A stretch of 64,000 nt of DNA, from the NCBI RefSeq assembly GCF_001011035.1, contig NZ_CP011492.1:4287001-4351000 (forward strand). Direction: 5' to 3'. Origin of the DNA: Streptomyces sp. CNQ-509. Its GTDB lineage: Bacteria > Actinomycetota > Actinomycetes > Streptomycetales > Streptomycetaceae. Of this stretch, positions 17,834-26,685 are shown in pieces. A model generated the notes under the pieces. It was not told the origin of the DNA. It saw only the letters and a program-made list of their open reading frames with translations, and did no database searches. Made by a program: the position numbers and the translations under genes. How positions within the stretch are numbered: the stretch's first letter is position 1; every line of letters starts with the position of its first letter.

Positions 17834-20107
17834 GTGACCCTGGACACCGTCAAGCACGCCTCGGGGAGCCCCGGCACCGAGCAGCCGTGGGCCGAACTCG
17901 GCCTGAAGCAGAACGAGTACGAGCAGATCCGCGAGATCCTCGGCCGCCGCCCGACCGGTGCGGAACTGGCCATGTACTCCGTCATGTGGTCGGAGCACTG
18001 CTCGTACAAATCGAGCAAGGTGCACCTCAAGCAGTTCGGCGACAAGGCCCCGCCCTCCGACGCCCTCCTCGTCGGCATCGGCGAGCAGGCGGGCGTCGTG
18101 GACGTCGGCCAGGGCTACGCCGTCACGTTCAAGGTCGAATCGCACAACCACCCCTCGTACGTGGAGCCTTACCAGGGCGCCGCCACCGGCATCGGCGGCA
18201 TCGTCCGCGACATCATCGCCATGGGCGCCCGCCCTGTCGCCGTGATGGACCCGCTGCGCTTCGGCGCCGCCGACCACCCCGACACCAAGCGCGTGCTGCC
18301 CGGCGTCGTCGCCGGCATCGGCGGCTACGGCAACTGCCTCGGCCTGCCCAACATCGGCGGCGAGGTCGTCTTCGACCCCTGCTACCAGGGCAACCCGCTC
18401 GTCAACGCCCTCTGCGTCGGCGTCATGCGGCACGAGGACATCCATCTCGCCAAGGCCGCGGGCGTCGGCAACAAGGTGATCCTCTACGGCGCCCGCACCG
18501 GCGGCGACGGCATCGGCGGCGCCTCCATCCTGGCCTCCGAGACCTTCACTGATACATCAGCGGCTGACGCCGCGGGCGCCAAGCCCAGCAAGCGCCCCAG
18601 CGTGCAGGTCGGCGACCCCTTCCAGGAGAAGCTGCTCATCGAGTGCACCCTGGAGGCGTTCCACGAGGACCTCGTCGTCGGCATCCAGGACCTCGGCGCG
18701 GCCGGGCTCTCCTGCGCCACGTCCGAGCTGGCCTCGAACGGCACCGGCGGCATGCGCGTCGAACTCGATGTCGTACCCCTGCGCGACGCGACGCTTTCGC
18801 CCGAGGAGATCCTCATGAGCGAGTCGCAGGAGCGGATGTGCGCGGTGGTCGAGCCCGCGAAGGCCGACCGCTTCCTCGCCATCTGCGAGAAGTGGGACGT
18901 CACCGCCACCGTCATCGGCGAGGTCACCGACGGCGACCGGCTGGAGATCTACTGGCACGGCGAGCAGATCGTCGACGTGCCGCCGCGCACCGTCGCCCAC
19001 GACGGCCCGGTCTACGAGCGGCCGATGGCCCGCCCCGGCTGGCTCGACGCGCTCCAGGCCGACGACGCGGCGAAGCTCCCGCGCCCGGCGGACGGCGCGG
19101 AGCTGCGCGCGCAGGTGCTGCGGCTCGTCGGCTCGCCGAACCAGGCCGACAAGTCGTGGATCACCTCGCAGTACGACCGCTTCGTCCTCGGCAACACCGT
19201 CCTGGCGCAGCCCGAGGACTCCGGCATGATCCGGATCGACGAGGAGACCGGCCTCGGCGTCGCGCTGGCCACCGACGGCAACGGCCGGTACGCCAAGCTC
19301 GACCCGTACGCGGGCGCGCAACTGGCGCTGGCGGAGTCGTATCGCAACGTCGCCGCCACCGGCGCCCGCCCGCTCGCCGTCACCGACTGCCTCAACTTCC
19401 CCTCGCCGGAGGACCCGGCGGGCATGTGGCAGTTCGCCGAGGCGTGCCGCGGCCTGGCCGACGCCTGCCGCACCCTGGGCACCCCGGTCACCGGCGGCAA
19501 CGTCTCCCTCTACAACCAGACCGGCGACCAGCCGATCCACCCGACGCCGGTCGTCGGCGTGCTCGGCGTGATCGACGACGTGGCGCGGCGCACCCCGATG
19601 GCGTTCGCCCAGGAGGGCCAACTGCTGTACCTCCTCGGCGAGACGAAGGAGGAGCTGGGCGGCTCGGCTTGGTCGCAGGTGGTCCACGACCACCTCGGCG
19701 GGCTGCCGCCGGCGGTCGACCTGGAGCGGGAGCGGCTGCTCGCCGAGATCCTCATCTCCGCGTCACGCGACGGCATGATCGACGCGGCGCACGACCTGTC
19801 GGACGGCGGTCTGGTGCAGGCGGTGATCGAGTCCTGCCTGAAGGGCGGCCACGGCGCGCGCCTGGTGGTGCCCGAGGGGCTGGATCCCGCGGTGTTCCTC
19901 TTCTCGGAGTCGCAGGGCCGCGCGGTGGTGGCGGTGCCGCGGAGCGAGGAGATGCGGTTCACCGACATGTGCGGGGCGCGCGGGCTGCCGGCGACACGGA
20001 TCGGCGTGGTCGACGGGGACGCGGTGGAGCTGCAGGGGCAGTTCACGCTGCCGCTGGCGGAGCTGCGGGAGACGTACGAGCGGACGATCCCGGAGCTCTT
20101 CGCCTGA
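17834..20107 (+). CDS. purL: Phosphoribosylformylglycinamidine synthase, catalytic subunit PurL
   Basis: PurL (757 residues, the small actinobacterial type) makes FGAM from FGAR, ATP and the ammonia supplied by PurQ. The N-terminus carries MYSVMWSEHCSYKSSK and the substrate motif VESHNHPSYVEPYQGAATG, followed by two AIRS-type halves. GTG at 17834 behind AAGGAGCG gives the usual N-terminus; the open frame before it is not conserved-looking. The transcript meets a convergent gene and a shared hairpin right after the stop. Confidence 0.97.
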   Translation: MTLDTVKHASGSPGTEQPWAELGLKQNEYEQIREILGRRPTGAELAMYSVMWSEHCSYKSSKVHLKQFGDKAPPSDALLVGIGEQAGVVDVGQGYAVTFKVESHNHPSYVEPYQGAATGIGGIVRDIIAMGARPVAVMDPLRFGAADHPDTKRVLPGVVAGIGGYGNCLGLPNIGGEVVFDPCYQGNPLVNALCVGVMRHEDIHLAKAAGVGNKVILYGARTGGDGIGGASILASETFTDTSAADAAGAKPSKRPSVQVGDPFQEKLLIECTLEAFHEDLVVGIQDLGAAGLSCATSELASNGTGGMRVELDVVPLRDATLSPEEILMSESQERMCAVVEPAKADRFLAICEKWDVTATVIGEVTDGDRLEIYWHGEQIVDVPPRTVAHDGPVYERPMARPGWLDALQADDAAKLPRPADGAELRAQVLRLVGSPNQADKSWITSQYDRFVLGNTVLAQPEDSGMIRIDEETGLGVALATDGNGRYAKLDPYAGAQLALAESYRNVAATGARPLAVTDCLNFPSPEDPAGMWQFAEACRGLADACRTLGTPVTGGNVSLYNQTGDQPIHPTPVVGVLGVIDDVARRTPMAFAQEGQLLYLLGETKEELGGSAWSQVVHDHLGGLPPAVDLERERLLAEILISASRDGMIDAAHDLSDGGLVQAVIESCLKGGHGARLVVPEGLDPAVFLFSESQGRAVVAVPRSEEMRFTDMCGARGLPATRIGVVDGDAVELQGQFTLPLAELRETYERTIPELFA

Positions 20108-20128
20108 GCCCGGAGGGCCGTCCGCTGC

Positions 20129-20164
20129 GGGGGCGGGTCAGCGCACAGGCTCCGACCCGCCCCC
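20129..20164. terminator. Hairpin between convergent purL and PH-domain gene
   Basis: An 11-base-pair perfect stem (20129-20139 with 20154-20164) starts 21 bases after the purL stop and extends into the last codons of the convergent gene, so it can serve both directions. Confidence 0.7.
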
Positions 20165-20650
20165 GAGGGCGTCCACGGCGCGGTAGATCTCGGCCTTCAG
20201 CCCCTCCGGGTCCGGTACGTGCCGGAGCGTCATCACGCCCTGCTCGGACGCGGACTGCACGTTGAGGGTGCCGTAGCGCATGATCCGTTCCCACAGGTTG
20301 GCCCGGAACGACACGTCGTTCACGCGCGACAGCGGGATGCTGCGGCCGGACTTGGAGAGGAAGCCGCTGCGCTTGTGGAGGCGCTTGGTGGTCAGGATGT
20401 ACATCGTGCTGCGCCACTGCAGCAGCGGCACGAGCCAGAAGTAGCAGGCGAAGATCGCCGCCACCGCCAGCACCCCGAAGCTCGTGTACGTCCCCCAGTC
20501 CTCGTCCGTCGGCAGCCACCAGACGAGCGCCCCGGCGGCCACCGCGATGACGCAGAGCGCGAGGAACTCGTTGACCAGCGTGGTCCAGTGCTGGCGGGTC
20601 ACGTACACCAGCGACTCGTCTTCTGCGAGGTAGCGGTCGGCGATAGGCAT
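20138..20650 (-). CDS. PH domain-containing membrane protein (bPH2/DUF304)
   Basis: A 170-residue protein with two adjacent hydrophobic helices (about 26-46 and 54-75) followed by a bacterial PH-like domain (about 80-155; YILTTKRLHKRSGFLSKSGR, then IPLSRVNDVSF and YGTLNVQSA). This matches the YdbS/DUF304 type. The domain should face the cytoplasm. Its function is not known. The gene sits between purL and purF, where S. coelicolor also has small conserved genes. Confidence 0.85.
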   Translation of the reverse strand: MPIADRYLAEDESLVYVTRQHWTTLVNEFLALCVIAVAAGALVWWLPTDEDWGTYTSFGVLAVAAIFACYFWLVPLLQWRSTMYILTTKRLHKRSGFLSKSGRSIPLSRVNDVSFRANLWERIMRYGTLNVQSASEQGVMTLRHVPDPEGLKAEIYRAVDALGGGSEPVR

Positions 20651-20704
20651 GCGCGCATGGTGGCACACGACCGGGTTGTCACACATCGGCCGTACGCTCC
20701 TGTC

Positions 20705-21544
20705 ATGACGACCGCCAAGCGCAGCGGCGCCCGCAGGGCACGTACGTACGACCCGGACAAGACGTGGACGGCGCTCACGGCGCAGGTGCGCGCGCTCAGC
20801 GCCGCGGCGCACGCGCTGGACGAGCGCCGGCTCGCGCTGCCGTCGGGCCTGCCGGGCTGGGACGTACGGCTGCTGCTGGCGCATGTCGCCGGCGAGATCG
20901 AGACGGTGCCGCGGCTGCTCGCCGAGCCGCCGCCGGCGGCGGTCCGGGCGGCGGTCGACCTGCCGAGGTGGGCGGTGTCGACGGCGGGCGCGGCGGACGA
21001 CCTGGCGGCGGGCGCCGTACGGGACGCGGAGCGCATCTCCACCGCGTACGGGGACGGGCCGGCGGCCCTCGCCTCGGCGCTGGACGCGGCAGCGGAGCGG
21101 CTGGCGGCGGCCGCGCCCGAGGCGGTACGGAGCGACAGGCTGCTGCCGCACCGCTTCGGCCCGATGACCGCGCTCGACGTGACGGTCACCCGCCTCGTCG
21201 AGCTCGTCGTGCACAGCGACGACCTGACCCGCGCCACCGGCGCGGACGTCACGCTGGACCGGGGCGCGGTCGCCGCCACGGTCCGCGTCCTGGCGGACGC
21301 CCTGGCGGCGAAGTCCCCGGGCGCGGCGGTGGAGGTCCGCATCCCGCCGTACGCGGCGATCCAGTGCATCGAGGGCCCCCGCCACACCCGGGGCACGCCG
21401 CCGAACGTGGTGGAGACGGGCCCCCTGACGTGGATCCGGCTGGCGACGGGGCGCACGGAGTGGGCGGCGGCGCTGGAGGAGGGCTCGGTCGCGGCGAGCG
21501 GCGAACGGGCGGACCTGAGCGGGGTGCTCCCCGTGCTCGCCTGA
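20705..21544 (+). CDS. MPI-like (mycothiol-type) protein with sterol-carrier-like C-terminus
   Basis: The 279-residue product has the DinB-like four-helix N-terminus of the maleylpyruvate isomerase/mycothiol-dependent family (about 20-190; PGWDVRLLLAHVAGEI and VTRLVELVVHSDDL provide the His ligands) and a C-terminal SCP2/sterol-carrier-like part (about 200-275; CIEGPRHTRGTPPNVVE). These proteins may use mycothiol, but most have no proven reaction. The 54-base gap to the divergent PH-domain gene must hold both promoters. Confidence 0.82.
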   Translation: MTTAKRSGARRARTYDPDKTWTALTAQVRALSAAAHALDERRLALPSGLPGWDVRLLLAHVAGEIETVPRLLAEPPPAAVRAAVDLPRWAVSTAGAADDLAAGAVRDAERISTAYGDGPAALASALDAAAERLAAAAPEAVRSDRLLPHRFGPMTALDVTVTRLVELVVHSDDLTRATGADVTLDRGAVAATVRVLADALAAKSPGAAVEVRIPPYAAIQCIEGPRHTRGTPPNVVETGPLTWIRLATGRTEWAAALEEGSVAASGERADLSGVLPVLA

Positions 21545-21611
21545 CGCGGCGCGTGGCGCGCGCTTCGGCGCCGGAACCGTCATCGAGGACGCTGCGGGCG
21601 GGCGGCGGGTG

Positions 21612-22916
21612 TCAGGGCCCCAGGGCACGGGTGAAGTCGCCGCGGGCGACGCGTGCCGCCAGCGGGTCGCTCACCAGCGAGCCGTAGCCGGTGGCTGCCC
21701 ACAGGCTGCGCTCCGCGGGGACCTCGAAGTACGGCACGTCGCGGCCGTCCATCCGGTCGGTCAGCACCTCCGGGGCACGCCGGGCCTGGACCGCGGCGGT
21801 GCACGCGGCGCAGGCCGAGACGCGGAGGTGGTCGCGGCGGCCGAGGGGGCGCCACTTGACGCGGCGGGCACCGCGGCCGTGCAGGGGGTTGAAGAAGCAC
21901 AGCGGCAGGGCGGTCCGCGAGCCCTGCAGCGCGTCGCGGCCTTCGAGGACCAGGGCGAGGACGCCCGCCAGGTCGGGGCGGCCACGGGCGCCGTCGAGCA
22001 CGGTGCCGGCGGCGGCGTAGGCGTCCAGCGCGTGCTGGAGGCCGGCCGGGTCGGCGTCGTGCGGGCGGACCTGCGCCGCTTCGCCGAGGGTGATGACCTC
22101 GGCCTCCGCGCGGCGGCGCAGATCCGCCTCGTCGGCGGCCGCGGCAGCGGCGAACACCGCCCGGGGGAAGGTGAACGGAGCCGGGCCCCGGGCCGTCCGG
22201 CGTCGACGTACCAGGAGCAGCCCGGCGAGCCCGGCCAGCGCGACCGCGGCGGCGGCGATCAGGGCGACGGTGCCGACGGCGTCGTCGGAGGACTCCGCGG
22301 CTTCGGTCCCGGCCGGCTCCGGGGTGCCCGGGGTCTCAGGAGTGGCGGCCGTCGGCGTCGGCGTCGGAGTGCGCAGGTCGGCGGTGGCCTCTTCGTAGAC
22401 CTCGTCACCGTTGCCCGCGGCGACGATCTCGACCGCCTTGGCCAGCCGGGTGCCGAGGCCGGCGTCCCGCATCTCGTCGAGGTGGAAGACGGCGGCCGCG
22501 GCACGTCCCGCCTGGTGCTTGCCGTGCGGCCACTCCCAGCCCTCCAGCGTGTCGGGGAGGTCGCCGGTGGTGAGGATGACGGCATCCCGGCCCAGCCGGT
22601 CGTGCACCGCGCCGGCGAGCTGCCGGGGGTCGCCGCCGAACGCGTCGCCCGTCGTCAGCGGCACCACCACCGCGTACAGCGGCAGCCCGGTGTCCTCGAT
22701 CTGCGCGACCAGCTCCCGCTGCCGGGCCGGCGGGAGCGCGGTCTCGTACCCGTCGTCCACATACACCGGCGACCGCCGCAGCGCGTCGGCGATCTCCTGG
22801 GCGGCGCTGGGCTGCGCCATGGCGGAGCCGGAGCCGGGGAGCACCGCGACGGCCACGGCGAGCAGGACGGTGAGCAGGGCGGCCGGCAGGCGGCCGGCGG
22901 AGTCAGTGCGGTACAC
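21612..22916 (-). CDS. Membrane protein with TPM-like domain and NPLHG/CxxC tail (third of three)
   Basis: A 434-residue protein of unknown function. A signal peptide (1-35) precedes an extracellular alpha/beta domain (about 36-180; SPVYVDDGYETALPPARQ, YAVVVPL, VHDRLGRDAVILTTGD) resembling TPM domains, a Thr/Pro-rich linker (182-205) and one membrane helix (213-236). The cytoplasmic tail carries Cys340-FFNPLHG and Cys369-X2-Cys372, which could bind zinc. GTG at 22916, behind GGGAG, overlaps the preceding gene by 14 bases. It is the last gene of a three-gene unit with shared architecture; see 22903 and 24378. Confidence 0.8.
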   Translation of the reverse strand: MYRTDSAGRLPAALLTVLLAVAVAVLPGSGSAMAQPSAAQEIADALRRSPVYVDDGYETALPPARQRELVAQIEDTGLPLYAVVVPLTTGDAFGGDPRQLAGAVHDRLGRDAVILTTGDLPDTLEGWEWPHGKHQAGRAAAAVFHLDEMRDAGLGTRLAKAVEIVAAGNGDEVYEEATADLRTPTPTPTAATPETPGTPEPAGTEAAESSDDAVGTVALIAAAAVALAGLAGLLLVRRRRTARGPAPFTFPRAVFAAAAAADEADLRRRAEAEVITLGEAAQVRPHDADPAGLQHALDAYAAAGTVLDGARGRPDLAGVLALVLEGRDALQGSRTALPLCFFNPLHGRGARRVKWRPLGRRDHLRVSACAACTAAVQARRAPEVLTDRMDGRDVPYFEVPAERSLWAATGYGSLVSDPLAARVARGDFTRALGP

Positions 22917-24378
22917 CGGCGTACTCCCGGACCTGGCGGATGAGTTCGGTGATCCCGGTCGCGGCGGCGGCCAGCGGTCCGGGGACGGAGTCGTACGGGA
23001 GGGGTCCGTGCGGGGTGGGCAACTGCAGGCGCATGACGTGCGGCGGAGCGGCGGCGTGCCGGCAGGCGGTGCAGAGCGGTACGGGGCCTGGCGCGTGACC
23101 GGGTACGGGCCCGGGCGCAGAGCCCGGTGCCGGTCCCGGCGCGAAGTCCGGCGCGGCGGCCTCGGGCCCGTGCAGCGGGTTGGTCGCGCAGCATCGGTAG
23201 TCGGCGGCGGCGTGGGGGGCGCCGCCGAGCGCCGCGTGCCCGGCGCGGGCCAGCACCAGGGCGCAGACCAGGGCCTCGGGGGCGGCGTCCCGGTCGACGT
23301 GCCCGTCCTGCCGCCCGTCCACCACGAGGAGCGCGGCATCGAGGCAGTCGGCGGCCCGGATGACGCCCGGACCGTCAGGAAGGCCGCCGTGGCCGCCGGG
23401 GACCCCCGCTGCTTTCCCGGGGCCGTCCGCCACGGCCGCGTACCGCTGGGCGAGCGACCGCAGGGCTTCGTCCGCCGCCCTGTGCAGCTCCGCCCGTCCC
23501 GGCGCGCGGAAGCCGTCCGCGCCCGGTGCGGTCACCGCTAGGGCGCCCGGCCGCCCGGCCGGAAGCTGGGCGGGCAGCGGCACCCACATCGCGGCGCGGT
23601 GCCGCCGCCGCGCCCGCATCGGCGTGCACGCCGCGACCACCAGGCCGAAGAGCACCAGCGCGAGGAAGGCGCCGACGCCGAGGCCGGGCCCGAAGTCCGC
23701 GCCGAACACCGACGGCAGCGGCTCCGGCTCGTACTCCTCCTCCTCGTCCGCCGGCAGTTGGTACGGGGGCTCTCCCGGCGTGCTGTTCCGCGGCGCCTCC
23801 TCCAGCAGGGTCATCAACGTGCCGAGCCGCTCGGGGAGCCGCAGGTCATCGACGTCGGAGTCCACGTCGGCTCTCATCACCTCGCGGGGCAGCTCGTCTT
23901 CGAGGTGGTCGCTGTCCAGCAGCGTGGCGTGGTTGGCGACTTCGATGTCGCCGACGTACGGATCGGCGACGACGTAGACGCCGTCGCGGTCGAGCTGCTC
24001 GTGCAGCCGCCGCATCAGCTCCACGGCGTCGCCGCCGGACTCGTCCTCCCGCTGGGTCGGCACGATCGCGACGAAGACCCCGTGGTCGAAGCCACGGATC
24101 CGGTCGAGCAGTTCACCGCGCTCCGCGGCCTCCAGCACCCGCTCGCTCTCCGGATCGGCGTAGAGCGGCTCCCGGGCGAGGCCCGCCCCGACCCGCTCCA
24201 CCCGGAGCCGCAGGTCGGCCTCCGTCGGCGGGTGCGCCGCGGACGGCCCGGGCTCGGGGCGTGCGCCGGCCGGGGTCGTGGAGCGGAACCCGTACCGCTG
24301 GCCGGCGACCACCGCGACCAGCACCGCGACCAGCACGGCGGCGACGATCTCCGGTCGCCTGCGCAGCCACGTCCCCAT
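22903..24378 (-). CDS. Membrane protein with TPM-like domain and NPLHG/CxxC tail (second of three)
   Basis: The 491-residue product repeats the plan of its downstream neighbour: an N-terminal helix (11-26), an extracellular domain (about 53-200; LAREPLYADPESERVL, VFVAIVPTQ, LHEQLDRDGVYVVADP), an acidic linker (about 210-222), a second helix (about 235-252), then a long cytoplasmic part with CCATNPLHG at 396-404 and Cys436-X2-Cys439 separated by a Pro/Ala/Gly-rich repeat. Sequence identity to the neighbour is low outside these motifs. Its ATG overlaps the upstream stop by one base (TGATG). No function is recognised. Confidence 0.8.
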   Translation of the reverse strand: MGTWLRRRPEIVAAVLVAVLVAVVAGQRYGFRSTTPAGARPEPGPSAAHPPTEADLRLRVERVGAGLAREPLYADPESERVLEAAERGELLDRIRGFDHGVFVAIVPTQREDESGGDAVELMRRLHEQLDRDGVYVVADPYVGDIEVANHATLLDSDHLEDELPREVMRADVDSDVDDLRLPERLGTLMTLLEEAPRNSTPGEPPYQLPADEEEEYEPEPLPSVFGADFGPGLGVGAFLALVLFGLVVAACTPMRARRRHRAAMWVPLPAQLPAGRPGALAVTAPGADGFRAPGRAELHRAADEALRSLAQRYAAVADGPGKAAGVPGGHGGLPDGPGVIRAADCLDAALLVVDGRQDGHVDRDAAPEALVCALVLARAGHAALGGAPHAAADYRCCATNPLHGPEAAAPDFAPGPAPGSAPGPVPGHAPGPVPLCTACRHAAAPPHVMRLQLPTPHGPLPYDSVPGPLAAAATGITELIRQVREYAGVPH

Positions 24379-25118
24379 CAGCGCCGCCCCGGTCCCGACG
24401 CGTGCGGGAGCCGCCGCAGCCGCCGGACGTAGGCGCCGACGAGGAGGATGAGCAGCGGCACCCCGGCCAGCGAGATCCCGGTGACGAAGCTCTGGTTCTC
24501 CCGGTCGGTGACCGACACGTCGTCGGTGCTCTCCGGCTCCTCCGGGGGCGGGGTCCGGTGCAGCGGCTCGGGCGTGGCCGTCGGTGACCGCCCGTCGGGC
24601 CCGCCGCCGTACTTCTCCCGCGCGGCCTGCGCCCGCTCGGCGACGTCGTCGGAGGTCAGCGCTTCGACGAAGAGCGCGAACGACTCGATGGGCCAGGCGT
24701 CGAAGGGCATCTCGTACGTGACCACCGACCTGGCGTCCTGCACCGGCACGTCCACCCCGTAGGACGTGGCGTCGATCCATGACATGCCGGCGTCGATCAG
24801 CACGTACAGCCCGTCCTCGCCGAGCCGGTCGTGTACGGCGGCGAGCAACTGCTCGGCGAACGCGGGCGCGTTCGGCAGCACGAGCACGTACGTCGGCACG
24901 CCGGTCCGGTCGGCCGTCTTCGCGAACTCTCCCGTCGCCGAGCGCGGGACGGCCAGGGGCACCTGATCCGAGATGTAGACGGGGTTCTCGCGCAGCCGTT
25001 CGGCGAGATACCCGGCCTGTGTCTCTGCGTCTTCCGCGGCGGCCTGCCCGGCACCGGGCCCCAGGGCCAGCACCAGCCCGGCGACGAGCCCGGCCACCCC
25101 ACGCCCTCGACCCCGCAA
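24378..25118 (-). CDS. Short secreted/membrane TPM-like protein (first of three)
   Basis: About 246 residues: signal peptide (VAGLVAGLVLALGPGAGQAA), extracellular TPM-like domain (LRENPVYISDQVPLAVP, YVLVLPN, VHDRLGEDGLYVLIDAG), Pro-rich linker and one C-terminal helix (about 213-232) with a basic end. It has the outer half of the two downstream proteins but no NPLHG/CxxC tail. The start is uncertain: TTG 25118 follows GGGAGGG well, while GTG 25154 and ATG 25187 are in frame. It is coupled to the next gene by TGATG. Confidence 0.72.
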   Translation of the reverse strand: MRGRGRGVAGLVAGLVLALGPGAGQAAAEDAETQAGYLAERLRENPVYISDQVPLAVPRSATGEFAKTADRTGVPTYVLVLPNAPAFAEQLLAAVHDRLGEDGLYVLIDAGMSWIDATSYGVDVPVQDARSVVTYEMPFDAWPIESFALFVEALTSDDVAERAQAAREKYGGGPDGRSPTATPEPLHRTPPPEEPESTDDVSVTDRENQSFVTGISLAGVPLLILLVGAYVRRLRRLPHASGPGRR

Positions 25119-25249
25119 GTCCCCCAACCCTCCCCGCTTGTGCCGGTTTCCGACTCTACTTCGCCACACCGGCACGCGCGACGGCATGGCGCGGCCTGAC
25201 CGGTGGTCCGGTCCCCTTGACGGTCGTCCGGTGCTGAAGACTGGAGCGC

Positions 25250-25801
25250 ATGGAGTTCTTCTGTTACCACCGCGACCGGCCCGGCTCACTGGAGCTGCGG
25301 TATGAACTGCTGGAGGAGCACTGGTCCTACATGGACCGGTACGCGGCGGAGATGATCGCGCGCGGCCCGACCACGGCAGGCGACGGTGAGGTGCCGACCG
25401 GCAGCGTGCACATCCTCGACCTGCCGGATCCCGCCGCCGCCCGCGCGTTCGCCTTCGGCGAGCCCGGCTGGCAGGCGGGTGCGTACCGCGACGTGATGCT
25501 GCGCCGCTGGCGCAACGCCCTGGGCCGCACGATGTGGGACTTCCCCGGCGGGCGTACGGGCGGCGACCGCTACCTCGTGCTCGGACTCGGCGCCGGTGAG
25601 GCGGTCGACCTGGACCTGCCGCGGGAGCGGGACGAGTTGATCGCGTACGGGCCGCTGCTGTCGGACGACGGCGACAGGTGGCTGGGCACCGCCGCGCTGC
25701 TGCGGGCCCCGGACGCGGCCGCGGCGCGGGCGGTCCTCACGGCGGCCGCGTACGCCGCGGTCGAGGTGCACGACTGGCACTTCGGCGGCCGGCCGGAGTG
25801 A
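25250..25801 (+). CDS. YciI-like protein, two YCII-type halves
   Basis: A 183-residue cytoplasmic protein with YCII-type ferredoxin-like folds: MEFFCYHRDRPGSLELR with WSYMDRYAAEMIARGPTTAG in the first half, then YLVLGLGAG and ELIAYGPLLSDDGDRWLGTA in the second. Single-domain YciI proteins are about 95 residues, so this looks like a fused pair. The usual His-Asp pair is only partly evident. It is divergent from the three-gene membrane-protein operon and has no visible tie to the SMR genes beyond it. Function unknown. Confidence 0.8.
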   Translation: MEFFCYHRDRPGSLELRYELLEEHWSYMDRYAAEMIARGPTTAGDGEVPTGSVHILDLPDPAAARAFAFGEPGWQAGAYRDVMLRRWRNALGRTMWDFPGGRTGGDRYLVLGLGAGEAVDLDLPRERDELIAYGPLLSDDGDRWLGTAALLRAPDAAAARAVLTAAAYAAVEVHDWHFGGRPE

Positions 25802-25832
25802 GGCCGGCCGGCCGCCGATCGCACCGCGGCCG

Positions 25833-26258
25833 TCACGCGGGGGCGGGCCGCTCGGGCGGCGCGGCCGTCCCGGGCTGCTGGTCCGTCGCCGGTTGCCGGG
25901 ACTCCTCGGGGCGTTCGGTCTTCCCGGGGCCGTCCGCCAGCTTGAGCCAGACGACCCCCGCGATGATCACCGTGAGCCAGAGGGCCTTGGCGGGGGTGAG
26001 GGACTCGTCGAAGAAGACCGGGCTGAGCAGGGCGGCTCCCACGGCGCCGATCCCCGCCCACACCGCGTAGCCGATGCCGACGTCGACGGTGCGCAGGGCG
26101 ACGCTCAGGGCGTAGAGCGTCAGCAGGAAGAAGACCACGGCGACGAGCGACCACGAGAGCACCGTGAAGCCCTCGCTGCCGCCCACGGACAGGGCGTAGC
26201 CGACCTCGAAGACGCCGGCGAGCAGGAGTACGAGCCACGCTCGCGCGCGGGCGCTCAT
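25833..26258 (-). CDS. SMR-family multidrug efflux subunit (longer partner)
   Basis: A 141-residue, four-helix small multidrug resistance protein; the essential membrane Glu is in AGVFEVGYALS (residue 18), and YAVWAGIGAVGAAL is the family helix-3 motif. It carries a 35-residue hydrophilic Pro/Gln-rich tail that its partner lacks. Its ATG overlaps the partner's stop (ATGA). Such unequal pairs (like EbrAB or YkkCD) act as antiparallel heterodimers that exchange cationic drugs or guanidinium for protons. Confidence 0.9.
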   Translation of the reverse strand: MSARARAWLVLLLAGVFEVGYALSVGGSEGFTVLSWSLVAVVFFLLTLYALSVALRTVDVGIGYAVWAGIGAVGAALLSPVFFDESLTPAKALWLTVIIAGVVWLKLADGPGKTERPEESRQPATDQQPGTAAPPERPAPA

Positions 26259-26575
26259 GCCGCACCGCTGAGCTGGAGGCCGACGACTCCGGCGATGACG
26301 GCGGCGATGCCGAGGAGCTTGCGCCAGCCGAGGCGCTGGCCGAAGAGGAGGACGCCGAGGACGACGATCCCGACGCCGGCGACGGAGGTCCAGATCGCGT
26401 AGCCGGCGCCGACGTCGAAGGTGAGCAGCGCCCGGCTGAGGAGGTAGGTGGCGACGCCGCCGCTGATGAGCGTGGCGGCGGTCCAGGCGGGCCGGGTGAA
26501 GCCCCGGGCCTTGCCCGCGGACAGCGCGACGGCGATTTCGAAGACGACGGCGAGGCCGAGATGGAGCCAGTGCAT
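26255..26575 (-). CDS. SMR-family multidrug efflux subunit (short partner)
   Basis: A 106-residue four-helix SMR protein with Glu13 in VVFEIAVALSAG, AIWTSVAGVGIVVLG in helix 3 and a C-terminus ending right after helix 4. It is the promoter-proximal gene of the pair and is divergent from a MerR-family regulator. The intergenic dyad at 26628-26645 is the likely control point. Substrate unknown. Confidence 0.91.
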   Translation of the reverse strand: MHWLHLGLAVVFEIAVALSAGKARGFTRPAWTAATLISGGVATYLLSRALLTFDVGAGYAIWTSVAGVGIVVLGVLLFGQRLGWRKLLGIAAVIAGVVGLQLSGAA

Positions 26576-26627
26576 GGCGGTTGTCCTTCCTGGCGGCGGG
26601 TGACGGAGCCGGCACCCGATCGTCGGA

Positions 26628-26645
26628 CTTCACACCGGTGTCAAG
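26628..26645. promoter_or_regulatory. MerR-type dyad between SMR pair and merR-like gene
   Basis: CTTCACACCGGTGTCAAG is an 18-base dyad with one unpaired position in each arm. It lies between the two divergent starts, 53 bases from the SMR start and 41 from the regulator start. TTGACA is visible on the minus strand (26639-26644) and could serve as -35 for the efflux genes. Confidence 0.6.
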
Positions 26646-26685
26646 TGCAAGAATGGACACCCGGCGACCAGCCAGGAGAGGAGTC

